From an uncultured Bacilli bacterium (lineage in GTDB: Bacteria; Bacillota_I; Bacilli_A; RF39; UBA660), in assembly GCA_934101115.1 (NCBI GenBank), contig CAKOPW010000006.1, positions 1 through 64,000 of the forward strand: a stretch of DNA of 64,000 bases. The letters run 5' to 3'. This document shows positions 17,608-26,502 of the stretch, one piece after another. Every line of letters starts with the position of its first letter. The first letter of the stretch is position 1. A model generated the notes under the pieces. The model had not been told where the DNA came from. It made no database searches and worked only from the letters and a program-made list of their open reading frames with translations. Position numbers and translations under genes: made by a program.

Positions 17608-18658
17608 AAATATTATCTCTATCTCTTAAGAATGGTGGAATGTCAAATTCATCATCCATCATGTTAATTGATTTTTTTGGTTCCTCTGGTGTTCCTGTTG
17701 TTGCAGGTTTATCATCATCAAATCCTGTTGCAATAACAGTAACAATTACTTCATCATCTAAGTTTTCATTGATTACAGCACCAAATATAATATTGATATC
17801 TGTATTAGCACTAGCTCTTACAACTTCAGCAGCATCTTCAGCTTCAAATAGAGTTAAAGATTTACCACCGGTGACATTTATAATTGCATCTGTTGCACCA
17901 ACAATACTTGTTTCAAGAAGTGGACTAGATACTGCTTGCTTAGCAGCTTCAATAGCTCTATTTTCACCAGTAGCAAGACCAATTCCAATTAAAGCATTTC
18001 CACGTTTTTCCATTACAGCTTTTACATCTGCAAAGTCTAGATTGATTAAACCTGAAACTGCAATTAAGTCAGATATTGATTGAACTCCTCTATGTAATAC
18101 GTTATCTACTTCTCTGAATGCATCTGGCATTGAAGTACTCTTATCAATTATATCTCTTAATTTATCATTTGGAATAACTATTAATGAGTCAACGTGTTTT
18201 TTTAATTCATCAACACCAATGATAGCTTGTTCCATTCTTCTATTTCCTTCAAATCTAAATGGCTTTGTTACAATACCAACTGTTAAAGCACCAATTTCTT
18301 GAGCGATTTCAGCAACTATTGGACTAGCTCCTGTTCCTGTTCCTCCGCCCATTCCACAAGTCACAAAAACCATATCAGCGCCCTCTAATGCTTTACGAAT
18401 TTCGTCCTTGCTTTCTACTGCTGCTTCTCTACCGATTTCTGGATTTGCTCCAGCTCCTAAACCATTTGTAACATTTTTACCAATTTGCAATTTTATACTT
18501 GCTGGTGAATCATCAAGTACTTGTTTATCGGTATTGATAACAACGAATTCAACGCCTTGAACTCCGGCTTTAATCATTCTATTAACCGCGTTCATTCCTC
18601 CGCCGCCAACACCAACAACCTTAATTTTTGCTATCTGATTCATTTTTACTCCGTCCAT
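17606..18658 (-). CDS. ftsZ: Cell division GTPase FtsZ
   Basis: FtsZ polymerises with GTP into the division ring at midcell. Seen here: VVGVGGGGMNAVNRMI near the start, the tubulin signature FVTCGMGGGTGTGASP, the T7/synergy region NLDFADVKAVM, and the C-terminal peptide FDIPPFLRDR that binds FtsA. I start at ATG 18658 (MDGVKMNQ), nine bases after AAGGAG. An ATG five codons later is possible, and an upstream ORF start lacks a ribosome site. Product 350 aa, somewhat shorter than Bacillus FtsZ because of a short linker. Its start lies just upstream of the ftsA stop region, so it is in one operon with ftsA. Confidence 0.97.
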   Translation of the reverse strand: MDGVKMNQIAKIKVVGVGGGGMNAVNRMIKAGVQGVEFVVINTDKQVLDDSPASIKLQIGKNVTNGLGAGANPEIGREAAVESKDEIRKALEGADMVFVTCGMGGGTGTGASPIVAEIAQEIGALTVGIVTKPFRFEGNRRMEQAIIGVDELKKHVDSLIVIPNDKLRDIIDKSTSMPDAFREVDNVLHRGVQSISDLIAVSGLINLDFADVKAVMEKRGNALIGIGLATGENRAIEAAKQAVSSPLLETSIVGATDAIINVTGGKSLTLFEAEDAAEVVRASANTDINIIFGAVINENLDDEVIVTVIATGFDDDKPATTGTPEEPKKSINMMDDEFDIPPFLRDRDNI

Positions 18659-18671
18659 AAATACACTCTCC

Positions 18672-19913
18672 TTAATTATCAAAGAATATTCCAAATACTT
18701 TTCCTAGTATGGAATCTCCTGTCATTGCTTTTTTATTGCCATTGCTAACTAGATTGTCTAAGTCATCATCTGAGAATACACTAAAGTCTTTATCTCTTAA
18801 TTTCAATTTAGAATCAAAATACTTTATCATTCCAATTGAACTGGCAAATTTATTATTTCTTGCTCCTATATAATTATTTTTTCCTATAAAAGCAACTGGT
18901 CCAAACACACTTTCAACTTCGATATCAAAGTCGCGTTGTTCAGACAATCCTCCAGACACTATTATATAACTTATTTCTTTCTTTGTTAAGTAATTTATCT
19001 CGTTCTTGACAATATTTAACATCTCATGAAGCCTACTCATCATTAAACTTGATAATTCATATTGATCAATCTTGATTTTTTCTCCTAAATTGTTAACAAC
19101 TTCCATAGTTTCTTGAACTCTAGCATTTTTTCTACTAGCAAGTCCAAGTTCCTCTCTTACTTTACTTGCATCTTTTAAACTTAATTTATAAACAAAAGAA
19201 ATATCATTGTCTATATTTTTAGTTCCTGTATCTATTACTAAATTATTAATTATTATACCCTTATTTATAATTGCTACCTTAGTTGTATCATAACCAATAT
19301 CAATCACAGCACCAGTGTTAGTTTCCATATTTTCTGTTTTATGTGCAAAAAATGTTCCAATACTAGGTATCATAATATCGCTTACTTCTACTCCACATTT
19401 TTCTAAACTTTTAGCAATAAGGCAAATGTCTTTTTTAGGAGATGAAATAACTACCGATTTTACTGACAAACTATTTCCTTTCATTCCTTTTGGAATCTTT
19501 GTTTTTCGATCATCAACTTTAAACATTATTGGTATAACAGTAACCAAATCAAAACCTTCATCAATATTTCCTTTTACACTCATTTGTAAAACTTTTTGTA
19601 TATATTCTCCAGTTACTTCTTTATCCTCATCCGTTATCGTTAAACTTGCTTCACCTATTTTAAAAATTGTTTCTCCTTCAGGAACATTTACAATTGCCTT
19701 TGTTATTGAAGTATTAAGTTTTTCTTCTGCTTGATTAAGCAAACGTTTTAAAGCATATTCAACTTCTACAGGTTCAACAATCATGCCATTCTTTACACCA
19801 CGTGATTCTTCTTCTAAAGCACATAAAATGTTCATCTTATTATTAAGAATTTCAGCAACTATAAGTTTTATAAGATGACTACCAACATCAATACTAGCTA
19901 TGATTTCTCTCAT
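18672..19913 (-). CDS. ftsA: Cell division protein FtsA
   Basis: FtsA is the actin-like ATPase that tethers FtsZ filaments to the membrane. The N-terminal SIDVGSHLIKLIVAEI is the phosphate-1 motif, GAVIDIGYDTTKVAII near residue 200 is phosphate-2, and YIIVSGGLSEQRDFD (about 315) is the adenosine motif. The C-terminus ends ILGKVFGIFFDN, a plausible amphipathic membrane-targeting helix. At 413 aa it is of normal length. ftsA precedes ftsZ with about 14 bp between stop and start. Regulation is not visible beyond a GGCAGG ribosome site. Confidence 0.95.
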   Translation of the reverse strand: MREIIASIDVGSHLIKLIVAEILNNKMNILCALEEESRGVKNGMIVEPVEVEYALKRLLNQAEEKLNTSITKAIVNVPEGETIFKIGEASLTITDEDKEVTGEYIQKVLQMSVKGNIDEGFDLVTVIPIMFKVDDRKTKIPKGMKGNSLSVKSVVISSPKKDICLIAKSLEKCGVEVSDIMIPSIGTFFAHKTENMETNTGAVIDIGYDTTKVAIINKGIIINNLVIDTGTKNIDNDISFVYKLSLKDASKVREELGLASRKNARVQETMEVVNNLGEKIKIDQYELSSLMMSRLHEMLNIVKNEINYLTKKEISYIIVSGGLSEQRDFDIEVESVFGPVAFIGKNNYIGARNNKFASSIGMIKYFDSKLKLRDKDFSVFSDDDLDNLVSNGNKKAMTGDSILGKVFGIFFDN

Positions 19914-19983
19914 AATAAAACCTGCCTATCATGCTTTCATTATACTATAAAAAAGTCTAAAAAAAAAGAAGAGATTTTATTTT

Positions 19984-20697
19984 TTACCATCTTCCTATTT
20001 CTTTTATAAGTCTACTTACATTTTTTATTGATTCGTCTTCTCCAAATTCTTTACATAAAGCATAATATAGAGCTAAATCATCTTTATAAGTTCCAATTGC
20101 TGAGTAGAATTCAGATAAAAACTGATTTAAATATTTACTATCAAAAACAAATCCATAAGGAATTTTAAATATACTAATAAAAATTTCATGAATAAATTCG
20201 CTTAAATTATGTTCCAAACAAACCTCTTCATTGAAATAGGTTAAATCAAATTCATCAGTATCAAATATATTTATTCCATCCTTATTGATAATAACATTTT
20301 TGCTATGAAAATCTCTTACATAGACACCTAACCTACTTAATTCATGGGTTTCTTCAATAAGTTCTAAAATCATTTCAGTAAAAACTTTTAGAGTTATATT
20401 AGGTATATGTTTTTCTAATACATCTCCTTTTATATAATCAAGCTTAGTTGCAATTACTTTTCCATCATTTACATAAACGTCATTTGGAGTATAAATGTTT
20501 TTTACTTTAATATTTCCAAGCTCTTGGAGATGAGCTAACATATCATATTCTTTAAACAAGCGATCTTTTCTTTCAGTATCTAAAAATAATTTTAATACTC
20601 TTTTATCTCTCGTTAAAAACGTTATAGCAGTAGTTCCTATTCCTAAAATCGGTCTAAATGCTATTTCAGTTGTAATATTTTTGTTTTCAATTACCAT
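19984..20697 (-). CDS. Kinase-fold protein 1 (protein kinase/APH-like)
   Basis: The sequence carries reduced eukaryotic-type kinase landmarks: a nucleotide loop GIGTTAITF (19-27), a Lys-containing strand VLKLF, a catalytic-loop equivalent VRDFHSKNVII (about 142-152) with Asp and Asn, and FDTDEFD in place of DFG. That order fits the protein kinase/APH superfamily. At 237 aa it is close to a minimal kinase. It has no membrane segment or sensor domain. A related gene sits 88 bp upstream on the same strand. Its substrate is unknown, and position next to ftsA may be coincidental. The ribosome site AGGAGG is strong. Confidence 0.75.
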   Translation of the reverse strand: MVIENKNITTEIAFRPILGIGTTAITFLTRDKRVLKLFLDTERKDRLFKEYDMLAHLQELGNIKVKNIYTPNDVYVNDGKVIATKLDYIKGDVLEKHIPNITLKVFTEMILELIEETHELSRLGVYVRDFHSKNVIINKDGINIFDTDEFDLTYFNEEVCLEHNLSEFIHEIFISIFKIPYGFVFDSKYLNQFLSEFYSAIGTYKDDLALYYALCKEFGEDESIKNVSRLIKEIGRW

Positions 20698-20785
20698 TTT
20701 CTTACCTCCTAACTAACGATAATTTGCTGTAATATTATCTTAGATAAATTAAAACACAACATTTTCTATATTCTAATTTAATTCT

Positions 20786-21496
20786 TTATACTTTTTGAAC
20801 ATATGGAAGTCTCAAATCCTTAACGTATTTTACCTCAAAATATTGTCTATTTATATATTCTATATATTCACCTAATAAATTAGGAAGTGAATCTTCTCCT
20901 TCAATAATTGAATCGACTATTTCTTTAGATTTATCATCTATTTGGCTACTATAAATACAAAGTGAATTTCTTATAATCGCTTTAAAAATGGATTTATTTA
21001 ATCTTTGTAAATTTTTTCTTTTAACATCTAAGTTTTTTTCAAAACGAGCTAAATCCAAATCTATTATCTTTAATTCGCTTCCAAGAATTAAATTAGTTCT
21101 TGTTGCATCATATAAAAACAAATCATCAATCTTTACTAACTCTTGATAAAATTTATTTAATATATTCATAATTATGTTTATATCAATATAACCAATGTTA
21201 GAATCCAATCTAACTCCTTCTGAAAAATTAGTTATATATCCTACAACATTTTCTTCACCATTTTTAAATATTTCGTGAGGACATACAAGTATTGGACTTT
21301 TATCTTCTAATTTAACTAAAAAATCTAGAAAATGCTTATGATATTCGTCTTCTAGCCTATCAATATGATTTTTGCTATGAAAAATTTTTAAAGCTTTATC
21401 TCCATATTTATAAACACTTCCATAATAACCCGCATTAATATAACTTAAAGAATCTAAATCAATTTTTTCTAATTCTGAAGCATCTCTAATAACCAT
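20786..21496 (-). CDS. Kinase-fold protein 2 (protein kinase/APH-like)
   Basis: A second small kinase-like protein, 236 aa. Motifs are the loop AGYYGSVYKYG, the Lys strand ALKIF, the catalytic loop FLYDATRTNLIL (Asp and Asn spaced as in HxDxxxxN) and IIDLDLARF in the DFG position. It shares organisation with the downstream gene and probably arose by duplication. The ARF after the second Asp is closer to a true activation segment than in its partner. No sensor or membrane region is visible. It is transcribed away from murT. Pseudokinase status cannot be excluded. Confidence 0.72.
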   Translation of the reverse strand: MVIRDASELEKIDLDSLSYINAGYYGSVYKYGDKALKIFHSKNHIDRLEDEYHKHFLDFLVKLEDKSPILVCPHEIFKNGEENVVGYITNFSEGVRLDSNIGYIDINIIMNILNKFYQELVKIDDLFLYDATRTNLILGSELKIIDLDLARFEKNLDVKRKNLQRLNKSIFKAIIRNSLCIYSSQIDDKSKEIVDSIIEGEDSLPNLLGEYIEYINRQYFEVKYVKDLRLPYVQKV

Positions 21497-21553
21497 AATT
21501 TTCTCCTAATAAAAATATATTTTAATACAACTGCTTATAAATGTAAAGTTTTA

Positions 21554-21562
21554 TGGTATAAT
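21554..21562 (+). promoter_or_regulatory. Extended -10 promoter of murT-gatD
   Basis: TGGTATAAT, with the TATAAT at 21557-21562, lies 16 bases before the murT start codon. No good -35 box is seen, as expected for an extended -10. Confidence 0.65.
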
Positions 21563-21578
21563 TTTAAGTGGTGATGTT

Positions 21579-22934
21579 ATGAAAGATTTTTTTGCTATTA
21601 TACTTAATAAATGTTTGTCATTAGGATGTTATATTTTAAAGCCTATTTTTAAAAAAGATGGATCAGTTACTCCAGGATATTATGCATCTAAATTAAATAA
21701 AGATATCTTAGATGATTTAAAATATCCAAAGTATGTTATTGGAGTTACTGGCTCAAGTGGTAAAGGTTCAACAACTTCAATGATTGCACATATACTTTCA
21801 AATTCAGGATATAAAGTTGTATGGAATAAAAATGGTTCAAACCTTTATAATGCAGCTATTACTTTAATACTTAATCATACTAATCCATTTACTAAGAAGA
21901 TTAATGCTGATGTGTTGCTTATGGAATTGGATGAATCATTTATTTCTAAAATATTTAAGAAACAAAAATTAACTCATTTAGTAGTTACTAATGTTACAAG
22001 AGATCAACCAGCAAGAAATGGAAGTCCAGATATAATATTTGATAAGATCGCTTCTTCTATTGATGATACAACTCATTTAGTTATTAATGCTGATGATCCT
22101 ATAGTTTCAAGATTTAAATTGACTCATAAAAATATAACAACATATGGAATTGATAAAACAAAATATGATTTAAAGAAACCAATAAGCAATAACGTTGATG
22201 CCGCTTATTGTCCTAAATGTGATACAAAATTAAAATATGATTTTTATCATTATGGACATATTGGTTCCTACTCTTGTCCTAAATGTGATTTTTCTTCAAG
22301 ACCTGTTGACTATTTAGCAACTGATATTGATTTGGATAAGAATTTTATGCTAATAAACGATACATTGGTTCATTTAAATAGAAATGTATTTTTCTGTTGC
22401 TATTATACACTAGCTGCCTACGCCTTATCTAAAACAATAGATGTAAAAGATGAAGATATCATTAGAGAACTTAACGAAGATATTATTCCTTCAAAAAGAA
22501 TGAAGACTTATAAACTTGGTAAACGTGAAATTGAAATGGTAGAGTCTAAAAATGAAAATGCCCTTTCATATTTACAAACGATTAATTATATTCGTGAAAG
22601 TGATGATTTGAAAACTATAATAATCGGGTTCGATAATGTTTCAAGAAGATATTCATATAATGATTTAAGTTGGTTATATGATGTTGATTTTGAACTTTTA
22701 AATATAGATTCAATAGATAAAATATTTTGTATAGGTAGATTTAAATATGATGTATATTCTAGATTACTTTATGCCGGTATTGATAAAAAGAAATTAGTTT
22801 TAGTTGAGAATATAGATAATCTTTTATACGATGTAGAAAAAAATTCTAAAGGAAAGATTATTACAATGGTATGCTTTGATATGACAGCAAAAATAAAAGA
22901 TATGTTGAGAAGAGGTATGTATGAAAACAATTAA
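21579..22934 (+). CDS. murT: MurT, Mur-ligase subunit of lipid II isoglutaminyl synthase
   Basis: MurT with GatD amidates the D-Glu of lipid II in Gram-positive peptidoglycan synthesis. The N-terminal part has the Mur-ligase ATP loop GVTGSSGKGSTTS (near 55-67). Two CPKC motifs (around residues 208 and 228) form the Cys4 zinc ribbon specific to MurT. The C-terminal domain keeps YNDLSWLYDVDFELL, matching the conserved D-x-SWxxDxDFE catalytic segment. At 451 aa it is of normal length. It overlaps gatD by 14 bp. The unusual point is that its partner GatD lacks glutaminase residues. Confidence 0.93.
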   Translation: MKDFFAIILNKCLSLGCYILKPIFKKDGSVTPGYYASKLNKDILDDLKYPKYVIGVTGSSGKGSTTSMIAHILSNSGYKVVWNKNGSNLYNAAITLILNHTNPFTKKINADVLLMELDESFISKIFKKQKLTHLVVTNVTRDQPARNGSPDIIFDKIASSIDDTTHLVINADDPIVSRFKLTHKNITTYGIDKTKYDLKKPISNNVDAAYCPKCDTKLKYDFYHYGHIGSYSCPKCDFSSRPVDYLATDIDLDKNFMLINDTLVHLNRNVFFCCYYTLAAYALSKTIDVKDEDIIRELNEDIIPSKRMKTYKLGKREIEMVESKNENALSYLQTINYIRESDDLKTIIIGFDNVSRRYSYNDLSWLYDVDFELLNIDSIDKIFCIGRFKYDVYSRLLYAGIDKKKLVLVENIDNLLYDVEKNSKGKIITMVCFDMTAKIKDMLRRGMYENN

Positions 22935-23601
22935 AATTGCACATTTATATTATGATTTAATGAATTACTATGGTGAACAAGGAAATGTTCTTGCTTTAAA
23001 AACTGCAATTGAATATGCTGGATTTAAAGTAAACATTAAAACTTTATCCGTTGATGATGAAATTGATTTTGAAAAATACGATATATTTTATATGGGTATG
23101 GGAACAAAAAGAAATCAAGAGATTGTTAGAAAAGATATCTTAAAGTATAAAGAAAAAATCGAAAATGTAATAGATAAAAAAATGTTTATTATGACTGGTA
23201 ATTCTTATGAATTATTTGGTAAAAAAATTGATGATAAAAAATGTCTTGGAATATTTAATTTTAATTCTAAAACTACTGATAGAATTGTTGGAGAACAGGT
23301 TTTTAAATGTGATATTATTAAAGAGACTGTAATAGGATTTCAAAATAGATTTAGCTCAAATGATATAAAAGATGATTATCTATTTGAAGTTATTAAAGGA
23401 ACTGGAAATGATATAGAAAGCAAAGTTGAAGGAATCCATAAAAATAATTTCTTTGGTACTTATCTTCTTGGACCAATACTAATAAGAAATCCTTATTTCA
23501 AAGATGCTTTATTAAAATATATTGGTATTGATAAAGTAAATACTAAATTAGTTGATTATAAGGCATATCATGAATATTTAAAGAATTTTAATATAAACTA
23601 A
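22921..23601 (+). CDS. gatD: GatD-like glutamine amidotransferase subunit lacking catalytic residues
   Basis: GatD normally hydrolyses glutamine and passes ammonia to MurT. The fold and position fit: HLYYDLMNYYGEQGNVLAL at the start and GTYLLGPILIRNP near the end. The nucleophile Cys, expected in a CGGYQ-type elbow, is replaced (FIMTGNSYELFG, Thr92). The catalytic His, expected in GTYxHGP, is Leu183. A third conserved His region (GFxNH) reads GFQNRF. The reading frame is full length (226 aa), so this is not decay of the frame. It may be a structural partner while MurT uses free ammonia. That consequence is inference. Confidence 0.88.
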   Translation: MKTIKIAHLYYDLMNYYGEQGNVLALKTAIEYAGFKVNIKTLSVDDEIDFEKYDIFYMGMGTKRNQEIVRKDILKYKEKIENVIDKKMFIMTGNSYELFGKKIDDKKCLGIFNFNSKTTDRIVGEQVFKCDIIKETVIGFQNRFSSNDIKDDYLFEVIKGTGNDIESKVEGIHKNNFFGTYLLGPILIRNPYFKDALLKYIGIDKVNTKLVDYKAYHEYLKNFNIN

Positions 23602-23628
23602 AAACATCTTCGAATTTGAAGATGTTTT
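23601..23628. terminator. Bidirectional terminator between gatD and paralogue B
   Basis: The 11-bp perfect stem AAAACATCTTC/GAAGATGTTTT has a GAATTT loop and a T run on each strand. It serves two converging genes. Confidence 0.88.
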
Positions 23629-23630
23629 TA

Positions 23631-24812
23631 TTATGCTATTCTGAATGCTGGAGAGATTCCAGCTATACTATCAGCGTAGCTGTCTGAAAAAGTTCCAAAA
23701 ATGGAAACATATAAAAAGCCCTTTTGATCCGAATTAAATGCTGAACGTAACCACCATCCAGTATTATTTGAATTATATTGTTTAATTAAATCATTATAAT
23801 TTGTCTTACTTACACCTAATTGCTTGTAATAATCAAGTTGTTTTGAAGTTCCTACTGATGTATCAGAATCTTCTACATTGTATATTTCTTCAATGGATAG
23901 TAAATATAGTTTATCTTGAGTTTCAAAGTTTTTTTCTCCTGATGTACTTCCATGTCCTGATATTACTTTTGTTGAAACTATAATATTTTGTAAGTCTGTT
24001 GAAAGAGAATTAAAAACATCACGATTTATATATGTACGCATTTCCGAATCTCTCCATCCACCTATGTTTGAAATTGTACTATTTATATTGTGTTTTGCTA
24101 TTATATCAGCAAATTCTACTACAAATCCACATGCTGTTTCGCTTGTCTCTCCATTCGTACATTCACTCATATTTGATATACGTACTGTGTGTGTTCCTAA
24201 ATCACCTAAGTCTACTTCTTTTGTATCACCTACATTATATTTACTTGTATTTCCAGTATGCACATTTGCTGCTATTGTAGACCAACTATCTTGTTGGAAT
24301 GCTGGTATTTCTTCTCCTATTGTATCTCTTTCTACGGCAGTAAATTCTAACTTACATGTATATTCTTCACTTACCTCTTCTGTTGATGTTTTATCTAGTG
24401 TTACTGTTAATGTTCCATTTAAGCTTTCCTTTGCTTTCACTACTGTTGCATCATTTTCTAGTTTGTTCTTTATACTTGTATATTTTGCTGTTGTTCCGTC
24501 CTTTGGTACACATGTTATACTTACTTCTGCATCGTAGTTACTTGAATTGTTTGTTACCTCATATGTTAGTATTGATGTTTGATTTAATGTTTTTAATTCA
24601 CTAGTTGTAAATGTTATTATTTTCTTTGTATCATCTACAACTGTTAAATATACGTCCCTTCCATCTAAACTTGCTGCTGTGAAGATTACTGAGAAGTCAT
24701 CTCTATTTTCACTTACTTTGGCATTCCCATTTATTATTAATGTTGTTGATACTGCTGCAAATCCAATTGACATTAAAATAATTGCAACTATAAGCATACT
24801 TTTCTTCTTCAT
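23631..24812 (-). CDS. Secreted surface protein, paralogue B
   Basis: Same architecture as paralogue A: leader MKKKSMLIVAIILMSIGFAA, the shared beta-rich N-domain, and the C-domain with NVGDTKEVDLGDLGTHTVRI, TACGFVVEFADI, WWLRSA and a terminal GISPAFRIA. Between WWLRSA and GISPAFRIA it reads entirely differently from A (FNSDQKGFLYV against DSDISSRFLIV). It is 20 bp downstream of paralogue C and so transcribed from the same poly-G promoter region. Ribosome site GAAGGA. No cell-wall anchor motif is visible; the N-terminal helix may anchor it or be cleaved. Confidence 0.75.
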   Translation of the reverse strand: MKKKSMLIVAIILMSIGFAAVSTTLIINGNAKVSENRDDFSVIFTAASLDGRDVYLTVVDDTKKIITFTTSELKTLNQTSILTYEVTNNSSNYDAEVSITCVPKDGTTAKYTSIKNKLENDATVVKAKESLNGTLTVTLDKTSTEEVSEEYTCKLEFTAVERDTIGEEIPAFQQDSWSTIAANVHTGNTSKYNVGDTKEVDLGDLGTHTVRISNMSECTNGETSETACGFVVEFADIIAKHNINSTISNIGGWRDSEMRTYINRDVFNSLSTDLQNIIVSTKVISGHGSTSGEKNFETQDKLYLLSIEEIYNVEDSDTSVGTSKQLDYYKQLGVSKTNYNDLIKQYNSNNTGWWLRSAFNSDQKGFLYVSIFGTFSDSYADSIAGISPAFRIA

Positions 24813-24832
24813 ATTTTTCCTTCTCTCAGTAG

Positions 24833-26275
24833 TTATTTTATTAAAGTAATACGTGCATATCCATTACCGGATTTAGCACAATTTTCTGTTGGTGTTTCAT
24901 TTGCACATGTAGTACTTATTGTTTTGGTATTTTCCTCGGAGGATTCTTCACAATTATAACAATACATTGCTTTTTCGCTTAATAGAGTATTTCCAATATA
25001 ACCGGATCCACCTCCAGCTCCTCCATGGCATCGTGAGCTTCCTCCGCCTCCGTAGAGACCTCCTCCGCCTCCAGCGCCGCCACAACAATTTTGATATTGA
25101 TTACCACCTTGACCAAAACTTCCGTGCGCATCACTTATTATTTCGCCAAGATTTGTAGTTTGACCAGCAGTATCTTGAGTTGCACCTGTTCCTAAAAATC
25201 CAATCAAATTAGAACCTTGATAAGCTGTTCCCCAACTGTCAAGTCCACTACTACCTTTGTAGCCACCAGCTGAGCCACCAATTCCATCAAATCTAACCTT
25301 GCTATCAGCACTGGTTTGGTCAGGCATTGGCCCATATGCATATCCGGATCCACCGCCTCCACCAGAAACTATTAAAATAGATGATTTTTTATTTTCTAAT
25401 GAGGATAATATTCCACTAGAGGTTGCTATGTGCGTTGCTCCACCTCCGCTAGAAGAACCTGTTATCGAGTCGTATCCTCGACCATATCCCCCTCCATTAT
25501 AGCCTCCTGGACATAGACTTGTATCGGAGCTATCTTCAAAGCAATTGTTTGTTCCTTGGCCGCCGATATTAATATAAAGTGTTTGGCTTTTTTTCATTTG
25601 AATAATTCCGTTAGAGTAACCTCCATATCCACCATTAACGCTTGTGGAATTACTAGAGTCGTTTACTCCACCACCTTGAGCTCCCCATACTTCTAACTTA
25701 TATGTTCCAGTTGCTGGCGCAGTAAATGTTTGCTCCCCTCCGGTATAATCGAACATCCATTCAACTTGTCCTTCGTAGCCAACTTCATCTCTTTCTACGG
25801 CATTGAATTCTAACTTACATGTATATTCTTCACCTACTTCTTCTGTTGATGTTTTATCTAGTGTTACTGTTAATGTTCCATTTAAGGTTTCTTTGGCTTT
25901 TATAACTGTTGCATCATTTTCTAATTTATTTTTGATACTTGTGTATTTTGCTATTGTTCCGTCACTTGGTACGCATGTTACTTTTACTTCAGCATCGTAG
26001 TTACTTGAATTGTTTGTTACTTCATATGTTAAGATACTTGTTTGATTTAATGTTTTTAATTCGCTTGTTTCGAATGTTATTATCTTCTTTGTATCATCTA
26101 CAGCTGTTGAATATACATCTTTTCCATCTAGACTTGCTGCTGTGAAGATTACACTGAAGTCTTCTTCATTTTCACTTACTTTTGCGTTTCCATTTATTAT
26201 TAATGTTGTACTTACTGCTGCAAAGCCAATTGACATCAAAACAATTGCAAATATTATTGCACTCCTTTTCTTCAT
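24833..26275 (-). CDS. Secreted surface protein, paralogue C with glycine-rich domain
   Basis: Leader MKKRSAIIFAIVLMSIGFAA and the shared N-domain (to about residue 165) match paralogues A and B. The C-terminal 300 residues are instead glycine-rich: QTFTAPATGTYKLEVWGAQG, GGYGGYSNGIIQMKKSQTLY, repeated GGGGG clusters, and a Cys-containing end. This matches the Gly_rich domain family (PF12810 type, also found in ALK/LTK receptors). The gene is noticeably more GC-rich in that part because of Gly codons. It heads an operon with paralogue B. The start ATG 26275 follows AGGTG at long spacing. Role unknown. Confidence 0.78.
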   Translation of the reverse strand: MKKRSAIIFAIVLMSIGFAAVSTTLIINGNAKVSENEEDFSVIFTAASLDGKDVYSTAVDDTKKIITFETSELKTLNQTSILTYEVTNNSSNYDAEVKVTCVPSDGTIAKYTSIKNKLENDATVIKAKETLNGTLTVTLDKTSTEEVGEEYTCKLEFNAVERDEVGYEGQVEWMFDYTGGEQTFTAPATGTYKLEVWGAQGGGVNDSSNSTSVNGGYGGYSNGIIQMKKSQTLYINIGGQGTNNCFEDSSDTSLCPGGYNGGGYGRGYDSITGSSSGGGATHIATSSGILSSLENKKSSILIVSGGGGGSGYAYGPMPDQTSADSKVRFDGIGGSAGGYKGSSGLDSWGTAYQGSNLIGFLGTGATQDTAGQTTNLGEIISDAHGSFGQGGNQYQNCCGGAGGGGGLYGGGGSSRCHGGAGGGSGYIGNTLLSEKAMYCYNCEESSEENTKTISTTCANETPTENCAKSGNGYARITLIK

Positions 26276-26302
26276 TTTTTACACACACCTATTCTCTTTT
26301 TT

Positions 26303-26330
26303 ATTTTATAATACCCCCCCCGATTTTCAA
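26303..26330 (-). promoter_or_regulatory. Poly-G promoter of paralogues C and B (candidate phase-variable)
   Basis: On the minus strand TTGAAA (26330-26325) is followed by ATC, eight G (26321-26314) and TATTATAAAAT (26313-26303). This is the same core as at 17518-17545, with one base different in the -35 box. TTGAAA to TAAAAT gives a 16-bp spacer made mostly of the G tract. No other run of eight G or C was seen in this AT-rich window. Confidence 0.62.
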
Positions 26331-26467
26331 GGAGTTTATTTTCTTTTACATCACTTTTGTCATTTGTTTTTTATTGCACACCTATTATATTTAAATTATA
26401 CAATTTATTTGTTGTAGAGTAAATATTCTACTTTTAGTATGTGTAAAGTTTACCTTTTATATTATCA
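26331..26467. other. Intergenic stretch, nothing recognised
   Basis: This AT-rich stretch lies between the poly-G promoter and the candidate small RNA promoter. I see no credible gene, tRNA or strong hairpin in it. Confidence 0.6.
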
Positions 26468-26496
26468 TTGTAATTTTTCTTAAAAAATGTTATATT
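26468..26496 (+). promoter_or_regulatory. Promoter of candidate small RNA
   Basis: TTGTAA (26468-26473) and TATATT (26491-26496) are 17 bp apart, and a TG one base before the -10 makes it an extended -10. No ribosome site and plausible ORF follow. Confidence 0.65.
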
Positions 26497-26502
26497 TTAT
26501 TT

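Noticed and set aside
22921..23601. gatD as a pseudogene
   Set aside because: The frame is complete, overlaps murT as usual and keeps its fold motifs; only catalytic residues are changed.
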